A DNA stretch of 64,000 nt from Adiantum capillus-veneris (GCA_014529385.2 CM043970.1:69338567-69402566); one strand, 5' to 3'; positions 48,425 to 59,745 are shown, counted from the first letter of the stretch. A program made the numbers and translations. The notes: generated by a model not told the origin, from the sequence alone.

Positions 48425-51400
48425 ATGGACTTCGAATCTGGGGAGAAAGTACATATGATACTTGACAATGAAATCGTTGGTATTGGTTGTGTGTGTAGAA
48501 CAGATCCAGATTCCACTTGTGGTGGTACAAAGATAGGGCTGGGAAATGTCTCCATACTAGTGGAGGAATGCTTGAAGGATGTGGTCCTACCTTTTCCTAC
48601 AATGGATACTTCATCTCTCCAAGGCTCATTATGGAGTGCTGTTCAATGGTCAAAGCTTCTTTTGCAATCTTTTGTATTAAATGGGAACTTAATTGATCCA
48701 CACGAAAGCTACAATGGTGATGAAGAACATGATCATTCTGATCCTCTAGTTACAGATGCAATACCTATGACAAGCCCAGAATTTGAAGCAATGATTCGAG
48801 AGTCTTGGAGAAATCAGAGGGTCCTTTTAAAAGATGACACAATGATGCAAACCATGAATGAAGGGACCATCTTATATGTATTTCCACATGATTATGTCAA
48901 CTTTCAGGAACTTGGTCCTGATTGTGTGGGTGTGGGTATTGAAAGAGAAAATGCAAGCATTGATGATGTGGTTGAAGTGGGTAGCATCACTTTGCTAAAG
49001 TGGCCCATCAAGCAGACAACAATGTTGAATGGGAGCCCATTACAACGCTTTGTTCCTGTTGATGGCATGCATGCTACATATGAGGATGTATCCAACGATG
49101 GCAATGTTGGAAAAAAACTTGATGGGAGTAATGTTGTCCAGTTGTCAAGGAAGAGACGATACACTTTCATGAACAGGACTCAAAAATCAAAAGCAGCACC
49201 AGCTTCGACTTTTTACCTTTCAAACAAATCAATTCAAAGGGTATCATGCATTGATTGTTGTGCACAAAAATGCTGCCAATTTGCAGATCGTGATATGGTG
49301 ACAAGGTTACGACAACAATTTTGGGGAGAGTCTCAAAAATCACGCACTAATTATGTTTATGATGTTCTTTCTATATGTTATCAGAAAGATGAGAAGTCAC
49401 GATACCAATTCAGGCTAAATGGCTCTATTGTTTGCTGTAGAGCATGGTATGAGCTACATGGAATACCAAAGACATCATTTTATCGATACAAGGAGAACTT
49501 TGAAAATGGTGTGCGCCAATATGTACATGGGAACACATGTACATTGAGAAGGGGACTTCAACATACTAGTTTAGCAAGAGCACTACTAAATGAGTTTGTG
49601 GAAAACAACTCTGAGAAGATGCCACATAGAAGTAGAACACTGCTAGATGGCTCAAGAGAGACTCAATTGGTGATTCCATCAACATACAAACAAGTGGATA
49701 TTTTATGTGAAATCAACACGACACTTGACCAAATGGGCTATGAGAAGAAGCTATCCCAATCTTCTTTTGGTAGAATTTGGAACAAAGAGTACCCACATGT
49801 CACTTTAACAAAGACGAGTGAGTTCTCTAAGTGCAATATTTGTAGCTCAATCAAGGCAAGGTTAGAAGCTAAACCTTCTCTTGAAGAGAGAGCTCTTCTC
49901 TTGAGGGAGAGAGAAGTTCACATGGCACAACAAAAGAGTTGCAGAAGCCTATATTATGCATGGCGCACGTATTCAGAAACTCAACCACAAAAATATGTAT
50001 GCATAATCCATGATAAGATGGATCAAAAGAAGACTGCCATTCCTAGATTACGCATTGTTCCCAAGGGTGTGGATTCAGGATATAATCTGCAGGTGGCATT
50101 GATTGGCATGATCACTCATGGACATGGAGAAGGTCATTACGGACACTTTGTCTTGAATGGTTTGTGGCCAGCTGATCCAAATCTTACAATTGGCTCAATT
50201 GCTAATTGTTTACATAACCTCGAGAGGATAGATAAGCATCCTCTTGGTGATCTAGTAACAAATGGACTTCCAAGGAGCAATATTTCACTACTACATGCTT
50301 TGAACTCAAGGGATGCTTTGGACTACCATAACTTGAGTGATGGAAAAGAGCCCATTGTGCAGTCGTCAGAAATTGCAGAAGAGGAATTGGGGTCAACATT
50401 TCGCAGATTGCCAGAGAACTTGTTGCTACAATTGGATAATTGTGCAGGGGAAAACAAAAATCGATACTTATTTGCCTATTTGTCAATGCTTGTTGCAAGG
50501 GGTGTTTTCAAAACCATCCAGCTGGGATTTTTAATGGTTGGGCATACACATGAGGACATAGACGCCATGTTTAGTAGGTTTTCAGAGAAGTTGAGAGTTA
50601 CACAAACCTATACTTTGCCACATTTGATGGATACATTACGAAACAGCTCATCTTCATCTCCAGCTCCATTTTTTCTCACAAAGATCCCCGATTTCAAGCA
50701 ATATTGTGATGGCTATCTTTGTGATGGACAAGACATACTTGTTGGACATTCCAAACCGCTTCAGTTCAGGTTCTTTATGCAGGATGGGACACCAATGATG
50801 CAATATAAGGCACATGTAGGTGTATCAAGTTGGAGTGGAAGTATTCGCCTTTGGAAAACAGACATAGAAGGCAAGCCAATGTTACCACATGGAGATCCAC
50901 CTCTAGTACAAATGGCGGAGTATGTCAAGGCCCACGAAGAAGTCATTTTGGGGCTAAAGAACTATATAAAATTTTGGAAAAATTTAGGGAATGGTTCAAG
51001 TATTCCGCGATATTATAGACCCGTGATAGATTATTGGAGTAAGGTAATTGAAGAGATTGGAAAAGCAATCATATCAGAGGGAGTCTTGTATGAAATGTTT
51101 TGGCCAAAAACTCAAGAATATTCTCACCTACAAAGCACTACACTGAATTTGCAACAAGGAGCAGAAAGATTCCTAGGCCTTGAAGAGTTGAACGATCATT
51201 TTTGTGGGCCTCAACGAGATAGGCCAAGGGAAGAGTTTGACCCTATGTCTGATGTGCACCAAGGTGACTTTCTTATGCTTGTTCCGAGTGACACAGAAAT
51301 CTATCCAGTGTGGCTTGCAATGGCTTTATCTGACATTGATAATGAGCCTACATCACCAAACTACAGAAAACTCTTGATTCAATATTGGGCACCTTGCGCG

Positions 51401-51652
51401 AGAAAAAGTGGGATGACAGATACTCAAGCTTACAGTAATTGTTGGAAGGGTTATTGGGCTGTCAACTATAAGGACCCACAAGTGTGGGAAACTATAGATG
51501 CAATTGTTTGGTCCTGGAGACCCAACAAAGAAGGACCATTTTCTAGAATAAAGATTCCAGAAAGACATGCTCTAAAAGCCAAAGAAGGCCTCACTCGTGC
51601 ACATCAGCCACACTTGGATCAAAGTTCAGATATGGTATCAAATGTGGAGTAG
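48425..51652 (+). CDS. DUF7869-like protein, 1075 aa, probably transposon-related
   Basis: A long uninterrupted ATG-to-TAG frame. Residues ~1-80 (GIGCVCRTDP, CGGTKIGLGNVSILV, VVLPFPTMD, LWSAVQWSKLLL) resemble a small domain found in plant transposon-associated proteins (DUF8039-like, from memory). A Cys-rich motif, CIDCCAQKCC, lies near 275. The core is acidic and catalytic-looking: HDKMDQKK near 528, QLDNCAGENKNRYLFAYL near 669 and VGHTHEDIDAMFSRFSEKL near 704; these are hallmarks I associate with DUF7869, an RNase-H-like family of unknown function. The C-terminal ~120 residues (GDFLMLVPSD...YPVWLAMALSD...WKGYWAVNY) may be a chromatin- or nucleic-acid-binding module. Unlike its neighbours it has no stop or frameshift. 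It could be a domesticated or still-active transposase gene; function is unproven. Confidence 0.8.
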   Translation: MDFESGEKVHMILDNEIVGIGCVCRTDPDSTCGGTKIGLGNVSILVEECLKDVVLPFPTMDTSSLQGSLWSAVQWSKLLLQSFVLNGNLIDPHESYNGDEEHDHSDPLVTDAIPMTSPEFEAMIRESWRNQRVLLKDDTMMQTMNEGTILYVFPHDYVNFQELGPDCVGVGIERENASIDDVVEVGSITLLKWPIKQTTMLNGSPLQRFVPVDGMHATYEDVSNDGNVGKKLDGSNVVQLSRKRRYTFMNRTQKSKAAPASTFYLSNKSIQRVSCIDCCAQKCCQFADRDMVTRLRQQFWGESQKSRTNYVYDVLSICYQKDEKSRYQFRLNGSIVCCRAWYELHGIPKTSFYRYKENFENGVRQYVHGNTCTLRRGLQHTSLARALLNEFVENNSEKMPHRSRTLLDGSRETQLVIPSTYKQVDILCEINTTLDQMGYEKKLSQSSFGRIWNKEYPHVTLTKTSEFSKCNICSSIKARLEAKPSLEERALLLREREVHMAQQKSCRSLYYAWRTYSETQPQKYVCIIHDKMDQKKTAIPRLRIVPKGVDSGYNLQVALIGMITHGHGEGHYGHFVLNGLWPADPNLTIGSIANCLHNLERIDKHPLGDLVTNGLPRSNISLLHALNSRDALDYHNLSDGKEPIVQSSEIAEEELGSTFRRLPENLLLQLDNCAGENKNRYLFAYLSMLVARGVFKTIQLGFLMVGHTHEDIDAMFSRFSEKLRVTQTYTLPHLMDTLRNSSSSSPAPFFLTKIPDFKQYCDGYLCDGQDILVGHSKPLQFRFFMQDGTPMMQYKAHVGVSSWSGSIRLWKTDIEGKPMLPHGDPPLVQMAEYVKAHEEVILGLKNYIKFWKNLGNGSSIPRYYRPVIDYWSKVIEEIGKAIISEGVLYEMFWPKTQEYSHLQSTTLNLQQGAERFLGLEELNDHFCGPQRDRPREEFDPMSDVHQGDFLMLVPSDTEIYPVWLAMALSDIDNEPTSPNYRKLLIQYWAPCARKSGMTDTQAYSNCWKGYWAVNYKDPQVWETIDAIVWSWRPNKEGPFSRIKIPERHALKAKEGLTRAHQPHLDQSSDMVSNVE

Positions 51653-53266
51653 AATTATGTGGAGCTTCTATTGTGACTATACTAGTCAATTTGTAAACAA
51701 AATCTTTTTTGTATCTTCCTTTGTTTTATGTAATTTATAGTTATTATTCAAATCCATGTGTTGTACATCCTCTTGACTTTTGGTGTTTATCAACACCACA
51801 ATCCTATGAGATTTTCACTTTATTTACTAGCCACACACCTCAATTTTTCCCACTTTAAGTGGAAAATTCCCAAATTACATGAATTCGGTCGATTTGGAGA
51901 TTCCCATAATGTGAGATTTTTACCAAAATACCTAATATGGTCTCTTTGGACTTGTCCGCAACATAGTCGTGAAGAAACTCATCCACTTTTGGCTCATTTG
52001 GAGTCAGTTTGACCTCCTACTTGAATTTGACGCTTTGTAGCCTTTGAGCCATTTTCTGCTTTTCGACGGCTTTGCTTGATTGATTTCACGAAACCAATCA
52101 TGTAGATTGTATAAAAACCTCGTAGGCAAGTTGTCTATAGAGTAAGAACCAAATTATGGCATCTGTCAAAAACCTAGCTTTTCTATTGGGGACCCCCTCG
52201 ACCCCTGCCAAATGGTCAACTGATGATATAGAAAAGCTATATTATGTTAGGACATGCTACAGTTCAAATCTCATCCAATTTGGTCGAGATGACATGCCGC
52301 TATGGTCAGTTTTTGATCGTAGCTCTTCGTGCACTGCTTGGATTCTAGGGTTTTTTCTAGGGGTTAAGACTAGCTACCGGCCGTACAAAATGGATCATTC
52401 TCAGGGGGGGTTCACTATGTGTAAAACTACCATATCACGTGCGTTCAAGACATGTTTGTAAAACCCCTTTTCTATGAATTTTGTTAGGAATACAATGTAC
52501 CCTTTTCTTTTAAAATCTGTAAGTTTTTTCCAAATTTGAAAAAATAATGTCCTTATGTAAATATATTTTTGTAAGTTTCAAGAACTTTAAATACCCTTCT
52601 GTTGAATTCACGTGATAGGTTACATTTTTATTAGGCGACCTCCCTAGGGAATCATTGATGAGTAAAAAACTTACCCCTCATGTCTCGTGTGAGATGGCAC
52701 TGAAAAAAGGCAACTGTAGACTCCGGAAAGTACACACGAAAGAGGTTGAAAAGCTCTCTCTGCAAAGGTAACAAGTGAAAATGAGGTGATTTTAGCCTAC
52801 CTAGGATATCTATACCCAGACTTCCTGAACCATTTTTCCCCAGATTCCCTCGCTAGTCCTTCTAGGCCGTGAAATCTATGTTAGACTCAAAAATCTCCCC
52901 GATCGGATTCCTGTAGCTCATTCTGCAAGAATTTTGCTAAATTAGGTCTGGCCGCCTAATTTAGGCTTTCCTGCTTCCATCTTCTGATTCCATTGAAAAT
53001 TTTTGTGCTTGTCTGCCTTGTCTTTCTGATCACCAAAGCAAAGTGAAAATCCAATATTTAAGAAAATCCATTAAAAAACACATATTGTTTTTGTTAAATT
53101 TCTCCATTTTTAAGTCTCATTATCAAAAAACATAACAAAAAAGGACTATTTTTTGATGATTTTCTGATAGTATATACACTATTTACACTCATCGGGAAGA
53201 TATTACCAGTGAATTTTTCTTTGATGATGAATTATAAGGGCATTATTAAGTAATTTTGCAAAACCA
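51653..53266. other. Region without a recognised gene
   Basis: 3' flank of the DUF7869-like gene followed by AT-rich DNA. A 101-codon ORF with an ATG at 52156 (MASVKNLAFLL) has no domain that I recognise and is left uncalled. The part from about 52500 to 53266 could be the 3' LTR of the minus-strand gypsy element, but no matching 5' LTR is visible in the window. Confidence 0.5.
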
Positions 53267-53298
53267 CATGTTAACATCAAACTTTTTCCTCCCTCTTC
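53267..53298 (-). other. Candidate polypurine tract and 3' LTR start
   Basis: On the minus strand, GAAGAGGGAGGAAAAA (53298-53283) is followed by GTTTGA and TGTTAACATG (53276-53267). The TGTTAAC start equals that of the complete element's LTR. Without a second LTR copy this remains a candidate. Confidence 0.35.
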
Positions 53299-53618
53299 AA
53301 ACATTGCCCTTAATTACTTAGTGCCCTTCCACCCCTCCTAGATGGCGTACTCTGGGACGACTGTGTGAATGGGTTGAACAATCGTGTCTTATGCATAGCT
53401 GTGGTTGGCTCTACCATGCTTTGAAGATCAATGCAGTTCAAACCAATATGATGTGCAAGAGCTAGGTCTTGAGTAATTAACTCAAGGGTTTCTGACGTCG
53501 AGGCTTTTTGATGCTCTCTTCCAAAGAGAAAATCTTGTAGCTTGTGTGCTCTCTATTTGATTGTACCATCAGGATGCTTCAGCACGCTAATTGCCCGAGC
53601 TTTTGATAGCACTTTTGA

Positions 53619-54338
53619 CTATTGTCGAGCTTTTTCTCGCGATTGATAGGTTGGTGTGTTCGGTGTGGAATGGTGTGGTGGACTCTTTTGAAACTTAACT
53701 CTCCATGGCTTGATTGGTTTTACGGTTTGTGGAGAAGATAAGTGCTCTTTTTTTTTACAGATCCATTTCAAGTTAGGTTCCTTACTCGAAGAATCTCGTT
53801 TCTGTGTTTTGACCCTTGGAACCTTCTTTGGTTTTGTCGATGATGTTTTGGGCACCCAGATTTCAATCGGCTTATCCTTAAGCTGTGCTTTTGGTACCCA
53901 AATTTTCCTGACTCCTTGCATGCTACTAGTAGCATTTGCTTGTCGACAGGATGGAGAAGATTGATTGCTTCGTGGTTTGGTATGATGATTAGTCCCTTTC
54001 CATTCCTCCTTGCTTGGTGCAATTGGAACAATAACTTGCCCGCCTTTAGGTGATAGCTTGAGCTAATTTTTATCCCAATCTAGTACTGCCTTGTATGTCC
54101 GTATCCAGGGAATTCCAAGAATCACCGTCTCATTCATGTGTTCATCTGGTAAGCATACAAACTGATGAGGACATGAACATCCATGTACTATCACGTTCAA
54201 GTTGACCACTCCCAATGTTGGTGTTGGGTTCTTATTGCATCCTTTTATTGTCGCTATTCCTACTGTCAATGCTTGACTTGTTGCTTTCTTGTACGTGGAA
54301 TAACTGACTGCATTTACTCTAGATCCTGTGTCGACCAA
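53619..54338 (-). pseudogene. pro: Aspartic protease and WVPK tail located 3' of integrase
   Basis: The retropepsin motif LVDTGSRVNAVS lies at about 54340-54300, with the second signature VILGIPWIRTYKAVLDWDKN at about 54122-54066. A TAG at 54063 follows. In the same frame the sequence continues open to 53619, with KIWVPKAQL, IEIWVPKTS and a Lys-rich tail. The upstream sequence (DLPIKV, stop, LNNHSTNA) leads into it, and no LTR separates it from the integrase C-terminal region. The family normally has its protease between Gag and RT; I found no DTG/DSG signature there. The same WVPK tail follows the protease in the 33.4-42.3 kb element. Confidence 0.75.
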
Positions 54339-54599
54339 AGCATTTGTGCTATGATTGTTGAGCTATACTTTGATGGGCAGGTCCATTATTTCTAACCATT
54401 CATCATCTGTTGACACTACATCTTTAGGCAATTCCCATTGTAAGTCATCTATTTCCAGACTGTTGATGGAAATCGATATCTGTTGATTCTTGAGAGAAGC
54501 TTTCCATTTGAGTACCCAGAGACGAGCTTCCTCTTGGGCTTCATCAATAACTTGCTATCGTTTAATCCTCCTTTGCTTGGCTGCATGCATTCTTTCTAG

Positions 54600-55958
54600 C
54601 AATTCATTGGTTAGCGGAAAATTGTACTTCTTTAAACAACATCCACTCATCCGATTAGCCATTGGTTTACCATCGAGGGTGGACAATTTTATTGCTCCAC
54701 TTGGAGATACATCTTCAATGATAAACAGTCCGTTTCCTTTTTTCTTAAACTTGGGAATGTGTTGCTTAAGAGAGTAGACTAAAACTAAGTCCCCTTTCTT
54801 GAAGATTTTTGTTATTATATGGGAATCAAAAAAATGTATTTGTTTCCACGACAGTTAGGCTTTGCTTATCTCACTTTTCTAAATCTTCACGTCTTTCTCA
54901 CAATTCATGTCTAGTCCACTCAAGATTTTTAACTACCCTTAATGTCGGCAATCGAAATTCCATTGGTAGTATGGCATCAAGACCATAAACAAGGTTAAAA
55001 GGTGTAGCATTTAAAGCTATTTTGAATGAGACTCGATAAGCCCATAGAGCTGCATGGAGATTCATTTCTTAGTCTGTCCTTCCTGAACTAACCACTCCAG
55101 TCAATACGGAGATAAGAGTTTTATTCGTATGCTTAGCTTGTTCGTTTGCTTGTGGGTGATAGGGAGCTGATTTGTTATGGATGACCATAAACTCATTAAG
55201 CAAATACTCGATTACCTCATTGAGTAAATGAGTTCCCTGATCACTGACAATTTCTATTGGGAGTCCATATCTCGTGAATACATACTCATATAAGAATGCG
55301 GCAGTGGTTTTGGCATCATTCTTTTGAGTTGCTTTAGCCTCGGTCCACTTGGTCAAATAGTCGGTAGCTACAATGATATATTGAGCTTGGGTTCTATAAG
55401 CATGTGGCTGTATTGGCCCAGCAAAATCTATACCCCACTTTGCAAAAGCTCTAGTCCCCATCATTGGTCTTAAGGGCATACTATCTACACGTGTTGGCAT
55501 TTTTGCTCGTTATCACACCTTCGAACATATTCTTTGGCATCTGCAAAAAGCGTTGGACACCATATTCCTACCATTAAGATTGCTCTTGCGGTGGTCTCAC
55601 TAGAAAAGTGACCTCCAGCTAATGCAGCATGTGCTTGTTCTATAATTGGAATATACTCTTCTTCATTTGCACAAATACGCAAAATTTGATCCTTACCTCT
55701 TCGATACAATTGGTCTCCAATAAGAGCATAGTCTCCTGCTTCAATTTCAATTGCTCTTTGACGGCGTTTACTCATATCCTCAGGAAAAGTTCGGCTTGAT
55801 AAGTAAGTAACCAGATAGTTACTCCACTTAGGAACGTGCGACATTTGAAACAATGTTACATGAGGTATGGGTGTACATTTAGGACAATCCTTTACAAAAG
55901 ATCGAATATCACTCCTCACAGTTGGCCAAAATACTTCAAGTCGCTCGATTCTTTGCAT
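54600..55958 (-). pseudogene. int: Integrase with duplicated zinc finger, core and C-terminal region
   Basis: Two frames (55958-55485 and 55500-55069) overlap out of phase, so a frameshift separates the zinc finger from the core. The zinc finger has QAHAALAGGHF then WCPTLFADAKEYVRRC. The core has KWGIDFAGP (first Asp) and EIVSDQGTHL (second Asp), but at the expected Glu it reads HPQANEQAKHTN, with Lys where Glu is normal. The C-terminal part (AALWAYRVSFKIALNATPF, then KKGDLVLVYS and GNGLFIIEDV) can be followed to about 54600 through stops. It would insert the cDNA into the genome; this copy is inactive. Confidence 0.85.
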
Positions 55959-56110
55959 AGTTTGATTTTCCGCAAAGTGAAGTCCTACTATGGTAATATG
56001 TGCTTGACTTAGGTACTAGTTTTTCTCTTCAGGATTAATGCATAAGAACAATATTCCATTTTTATTTCTTTTGTATAGCCTACCAGCTAGTAATTGATAC
56101 ATATTCGATT
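55490..56110 (-). other. Tandem duplication of the linker plus H2C2 zinc-finger module
   Basis: Copy 1 (about 56085-55870) reads RLYKRNKNGILFLC, NPEEKN, a stop, then QAHITIVGLHF, FWPTVRSDIRSFV and CPKC. Copy 2 (about 55720-55490) reads QLYRRGKDQILRIC, NEEEY, QAHAALAGGHF, WCPTLFADAKEYV and a Cys pair. Both keep HX6H spacing and the W-x-P-T...D...V...C pattern. Sequence identity is low, so the duplication is old. Confidence 0.7.
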
Positions 56111-56534
56111 GCTCGATTAATCCTATTGTAATAGGAAGTGGTATTTGTGAATCCACTTGAGCTATTGTCATTAATGACACCATGTTTTTTGACCATCGAG
56201 GTATCATTTCCATGGAGAACAAATAGGCATCTGGTAGATCATTGTCTATCCCTTTAGGTGATTCTCCTGAAATAATCCTTGACAAATGATCTGCTCTTTG
56301 ATGTATAGTGCCCTTTTTTACAAACACAGTGAAATCAAATTCCAGAAGAATAATGAACCATCTCACTATTCTTCCTGTGTTGCATGGCTTGTTGACAAAA
56401 TACAACAAAGCTTGGTGGTATACAAAGAACAGAAACTTGTTGGCTAATAGGTAATGTCCATACTTGTTAGCAACATAGATCATTCCTAACCCTTCTCTTT
56501 CACTAATAGTGTAATTCTTTTTTTCCATGTTCAA
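56016..56534 (-). pseudogene. rnh: Gypsy RNase H and linker
   Basis: KNYTISEREGLGMIYVANKYGHYLL and GRIVRWFIILLEFDFTVFV...HQRADHLSRI are typical of the RNase H that follows gypsy RT and removes template RNA. The usual catalytic Asp of the DHxAL motif is Tyr here (FVYHQALLYF). The N-terminal part lies in another frame, and a stop at about 56016 separates it from the next zinc-finger region. Confidence 0.85.
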
Positions 56535-56736
56535 CTATCGGCTAGCATAAGAAATAGGAAAGTCAAATTTTTCTTCTCCTGGTTGAGCTAGTATACAACC
56601 AATAGCAAAATTTGAAGCATCTATATGTATGTGGAGTTTCTTATTCCACATCTACATGTATGTGGAGTTTCTTATTCCAATCTGGTGCTTTTAATATTGG
56701 AGCTGAGATGAGAGCTTGCTTAAGATTTATGAAGGG

Positions 56737-57628
56737 TTATTCACATGCCTCGGTCCATTCAAAGTGTGTAATCAAGCTATACATAGGTTTTGCCATTATA
56801 GCATCCATATGAATGAACCGTCTGTAATATCCACAATGCCCCATGAAGTCTTGAACCCCCTTTACTGTTTTTGGTCTAGGCAAATCAGCAATAACATGAA
56901 TTTTATCCAAGTCAGTAGATATGCCATTTTTAGACACTATATCTCCAATAAATTTTCTTTGTCTACCCATGAATGTGCACTTTTCAGGATTTAGGAAAAT
57001 CTTATAAAGTCTACAATTTTTTGAATACCTTTTTGAGATGTTCAAAATGATCATCTCGGATTGATGAATGTGCGCATAGATCATCCATATACACTTCCAA
57101 GAATTTCCTCAGATATTCTTTAAAATAATGGCTCATCAATCTTTGAAAGGTGACTGGAGCATTAGTTAACCCAAAAGGCATAACCCGATAGGCAAAAATG
57201 CCACATTCTGTTGCAAAAGCAGTTTTATGCTGATCTTTTGGGTCAACCAAAAGTTGATTGTATCCCGAAAAGCCATCTAAGAAAATGTAAGCTTCTTTCC
57301 TTTCAACTCATTCTAAAACATGCTCAGTGATTGGAAGAGGAAAGTTTTCTCTAATGGTAGCTGCATTCACTTTTTTGAGATTGACCACAATTGGAGACAC
57401 TCAATCTGTGTGTTCAATTTAGTAAATGAATTTGGCTTCCTTTAGTTTCTCAATCTCTTCATTGATTTTCCTGGCAAATGTTTCATTATATGTGTATGGC
57501 CTTTGTCTACTTGGTTTTGCATCATCTCTCATGGGTATGGTATGTTGACAAATTTCTGGATCAACACCCTTGAGATCCTTGTAAGACCAAGCAAAGATAT
57601 CTCGGTATTCTTTTAGAAAACTTAGCAA
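56737..57628 (-). pseudogene. rt: Gypsy reverse transcriptase, broken
   Basis: The region begins FLKEYRDIFAWSYKDLKGVDPE and continues through SPIVVNLKKVNAATIRENFPLP with in-frame stops at about 57420-57310, two of which fall where Trp is usual. Motif A is LDGFSGYNQ (about 57285-57260) and motif B is FGLTNAPVTFQRLM. The catalytic YMDD is intact at about 57091-57080. The thumb (NPEKCTFMGR...DFMGHCGYYRRFI) is in another frame (57084-56737). The enzyme would copy element RNA into DNA; this copy cannot be translated through. Confidence 0.88.
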
Positions 57629-57637
57629 AAGATATTC

Positions 57638-57934
57638 TTATTCCTCTGTTATGTCATTCGCAATGTAGCCAGGCCCAGGTTCTTCCCCTTGTTTAGCCAA
57701 GTCTATCTTTTTTGCGTTCTCAGGCCCTTCGTAGGACTCGCCCTGTTTTTGTAGTTTTCTAACAGGTTGTTCGACAATGACTTTTTGATCTTGGAGAGTA
57801 TACGTTTTGTAATGGAATGGAACACTCATCACATCCTTACCATCCTCTTCTGTGGTTTCCATTTCGGTCGTATACATCTCCTTTAGAGATTTTTTCAACT
57901 CTTGATATTTCTTTTTCCGCTCAACTCGTGTCAT
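57638..57934 (-). pseudogene. Pre-RT linker of gypsy pol
   Basis: A 98-codon frame rich in Lys and Glu (MTRVERKKKYQELKKSLKEM) ends IDLAKQGEEPGPGYIANDIT, the phrase that normally sits between protease and RT in Tat-type elements. No protease motif is present in it or just upstream. A stop separates it from the RT frame. Confidence 0.65.
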
Positions 57935-57999
57935 GGTTGGCTCCTTGTTATGTTTTTTTGGCTTTGCTTGAGTATCCTTCCTTGTTTTTCTCGATGTTA

Positions 58000-59200
58000 T
58001 TTTGAAATTATTGGATTTTTATTTTAAGGACATCTACCAATGATTTTGTCCTTGACACAATCATGTGTATCTATCTGCATCAGGAATTGTGTTCTACTGG
58101 AGACTGATGGCATAGGTCTAGCTTTCACGTTTTTGGTGTCTCTTTTGCATCTATACCATTTTTGTCTTCTCAATTTTTGGTTAGGAAAGTCAAAAAAAAT
58201 TCTCCCCTCCTTTCAGGAGTAGCTTAGCTCTCACATGTTCTTTTTCTGACCCCGAGTCTTCTGCGTGTTGGTTTAGTGGATGCTGTTTTCTCACTTTGGT
58301 TCTCCTTAGGGACATCTTCTTTGTTGAAATTATCACAATTGTCTCCTAAGTCAATAGCATCTGACACACACTATTCTAGGGCTGTATGCTTCTTGCCATA
58401 GAGTATAGCATGAAGTTCTTTGTTTAGCAGTCCCTCTAGAAACAAAGATACGAGTCGTTCTTCTCCAGGTATCTCTAGCCCTGGGCATCAGGCAATGTAT
58501 TTTTTCATTCGAGTTGGACAATCCCTAACAGAATCACCATGTTTCTATTTAAAGCTTTAGATTTGAGCTACCGTATTATGTTTGATCCCTATTTTAGAAT
58601 AAGCAGCTACAAATCCTTGAGCTAATGTGTTTAAGTCCATGATTGACCTTGGCGGTATGTTTTGGAGCCATGTCAATGCTTTTCCTTCTAATGTCATTCC
58701 AAACCCCTCGAATTGAGAATGAAATCGAATATAAGTTTTGCTCTTAGCACTCGCTTAAATCTTGCTAAGTGGTTGTAGAGATCCCCTGATCCACTGTGTT
58801 TTCTGACCCATTTTTTAAAATCAGTTGGTCTGACGCGTCTATTTGGTTCAAATCCCTCTTGGCGGTTGGTCCCATTCAGTATTGACTCATGTAGCCCTCG
58901 ACTGGCCTTAGTGTCACCCAGTTTTCTTTGTGATGAGGTGGTTTCTGGTTTCTTAACATTACTCTTAGATGATCTCTCACGATGTTCATCTCTTGGAATT
59001 GTTTCTGGTCCTTGTCCCAATATCCAATACCCTTGGTATAACAAAGTTGTTGTTATAACAATCCCTAAATAGGTAGGTTGGTAGGTCTGCTGATTCCTTA
59101 TCTTTGATCTTGAAGATATATGATCTTCATGGTCGTTAGTTGTCCTGATTTGGCATGTGAAGTCCATAGAAGATCTTTTACGTTTCAATCCTCCCAGCAA
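58000..59200 (-). pseudogene. gag: Gypsy Gag domain, fragmented
   Basis: The frame 59200-58694 covers a charged linker and FKKWVRKHSGSGDLYNHLARFKRVLRAK. After a frame change near 58730 the conserved part continues (FGMTLEGKALTWLQNIPPRS, DLNTLAQGFVAAYSKIG, then SVRDCPTRMKKYIA and LFLEGLLNKELHAILYGKKH), interrupted by several TAG/TGA codons. I see no zinc knuckle. Beyond about 58250 the sequence is basic and full of stops. It corresponds to the particle protein. Confidence 0.8.
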
Positions 59201-59349
59201 TAGACTTTGATCCTAGGATTATCCTTACTAAGGCATTTCAAAGGACTCAAATCTACTTAATCGTATCCCTCAAATTCTAAAGTTGGTGGTCCTTCTTTTG
59301 CCTGACATATCTGGGATTATGGTGTTTACTTCTAACCCCCATTTGTCTA

Positions 59350-59745
59350 TCACGTCAGGGTTTTCAACTTGAAAAAATACTGAGCTCCGTTTCTGTCCAT
59401 GTACATTTTTCCTTGTTTGTTTGCCCTAATCTCTTCTTCCAACTCAACACCATGGTCATCAATGCGAATAGCATACTCTTTGTTGGGATCCAGGTAAACC
59501 TGAGCTCCATGGCGATTAGTCTTATAAAAAGAGAGTATATGCTTATAGTGCATTGTCGTTCCGGTTTTTGAGTGAGTCGAATAGGAAGACATTTCAGATG
59601 TTGAATCTGAAAAAGTGTATGAGACTTCTTCAAGAATAGTATGCAAGTAATTGCCTTGATTCACGCTTTCTTCGGTGGATACTCTAATGGAGGTTTCTCC
59701 GAGTTTGCCATGATTTCCTAGTACACGACCACATTTAAGGTTCAT
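59350..59745 (-). pseudogene. gag: Gypsy Gag N-terminal fragment (131 aa)
   Basis: The ORF begins MNLKCGRVLG, similar to MHLRSGRVLE at the start of Gag in the complete element at 34891. It is acidic and contains QVYLDPNKEYAIRIDDHG. It is the first ORF after the presumed leader and is separated from the main gag domain by stops and a frame change near 59350-59200. Confidence 0.6.

Noticed and set aside
52156-52461. 101-codon ORF with ATG
   Set aside because: No family recognised, isolated, and in a possible LTR/flank region; insufficient evidence to call a gene.
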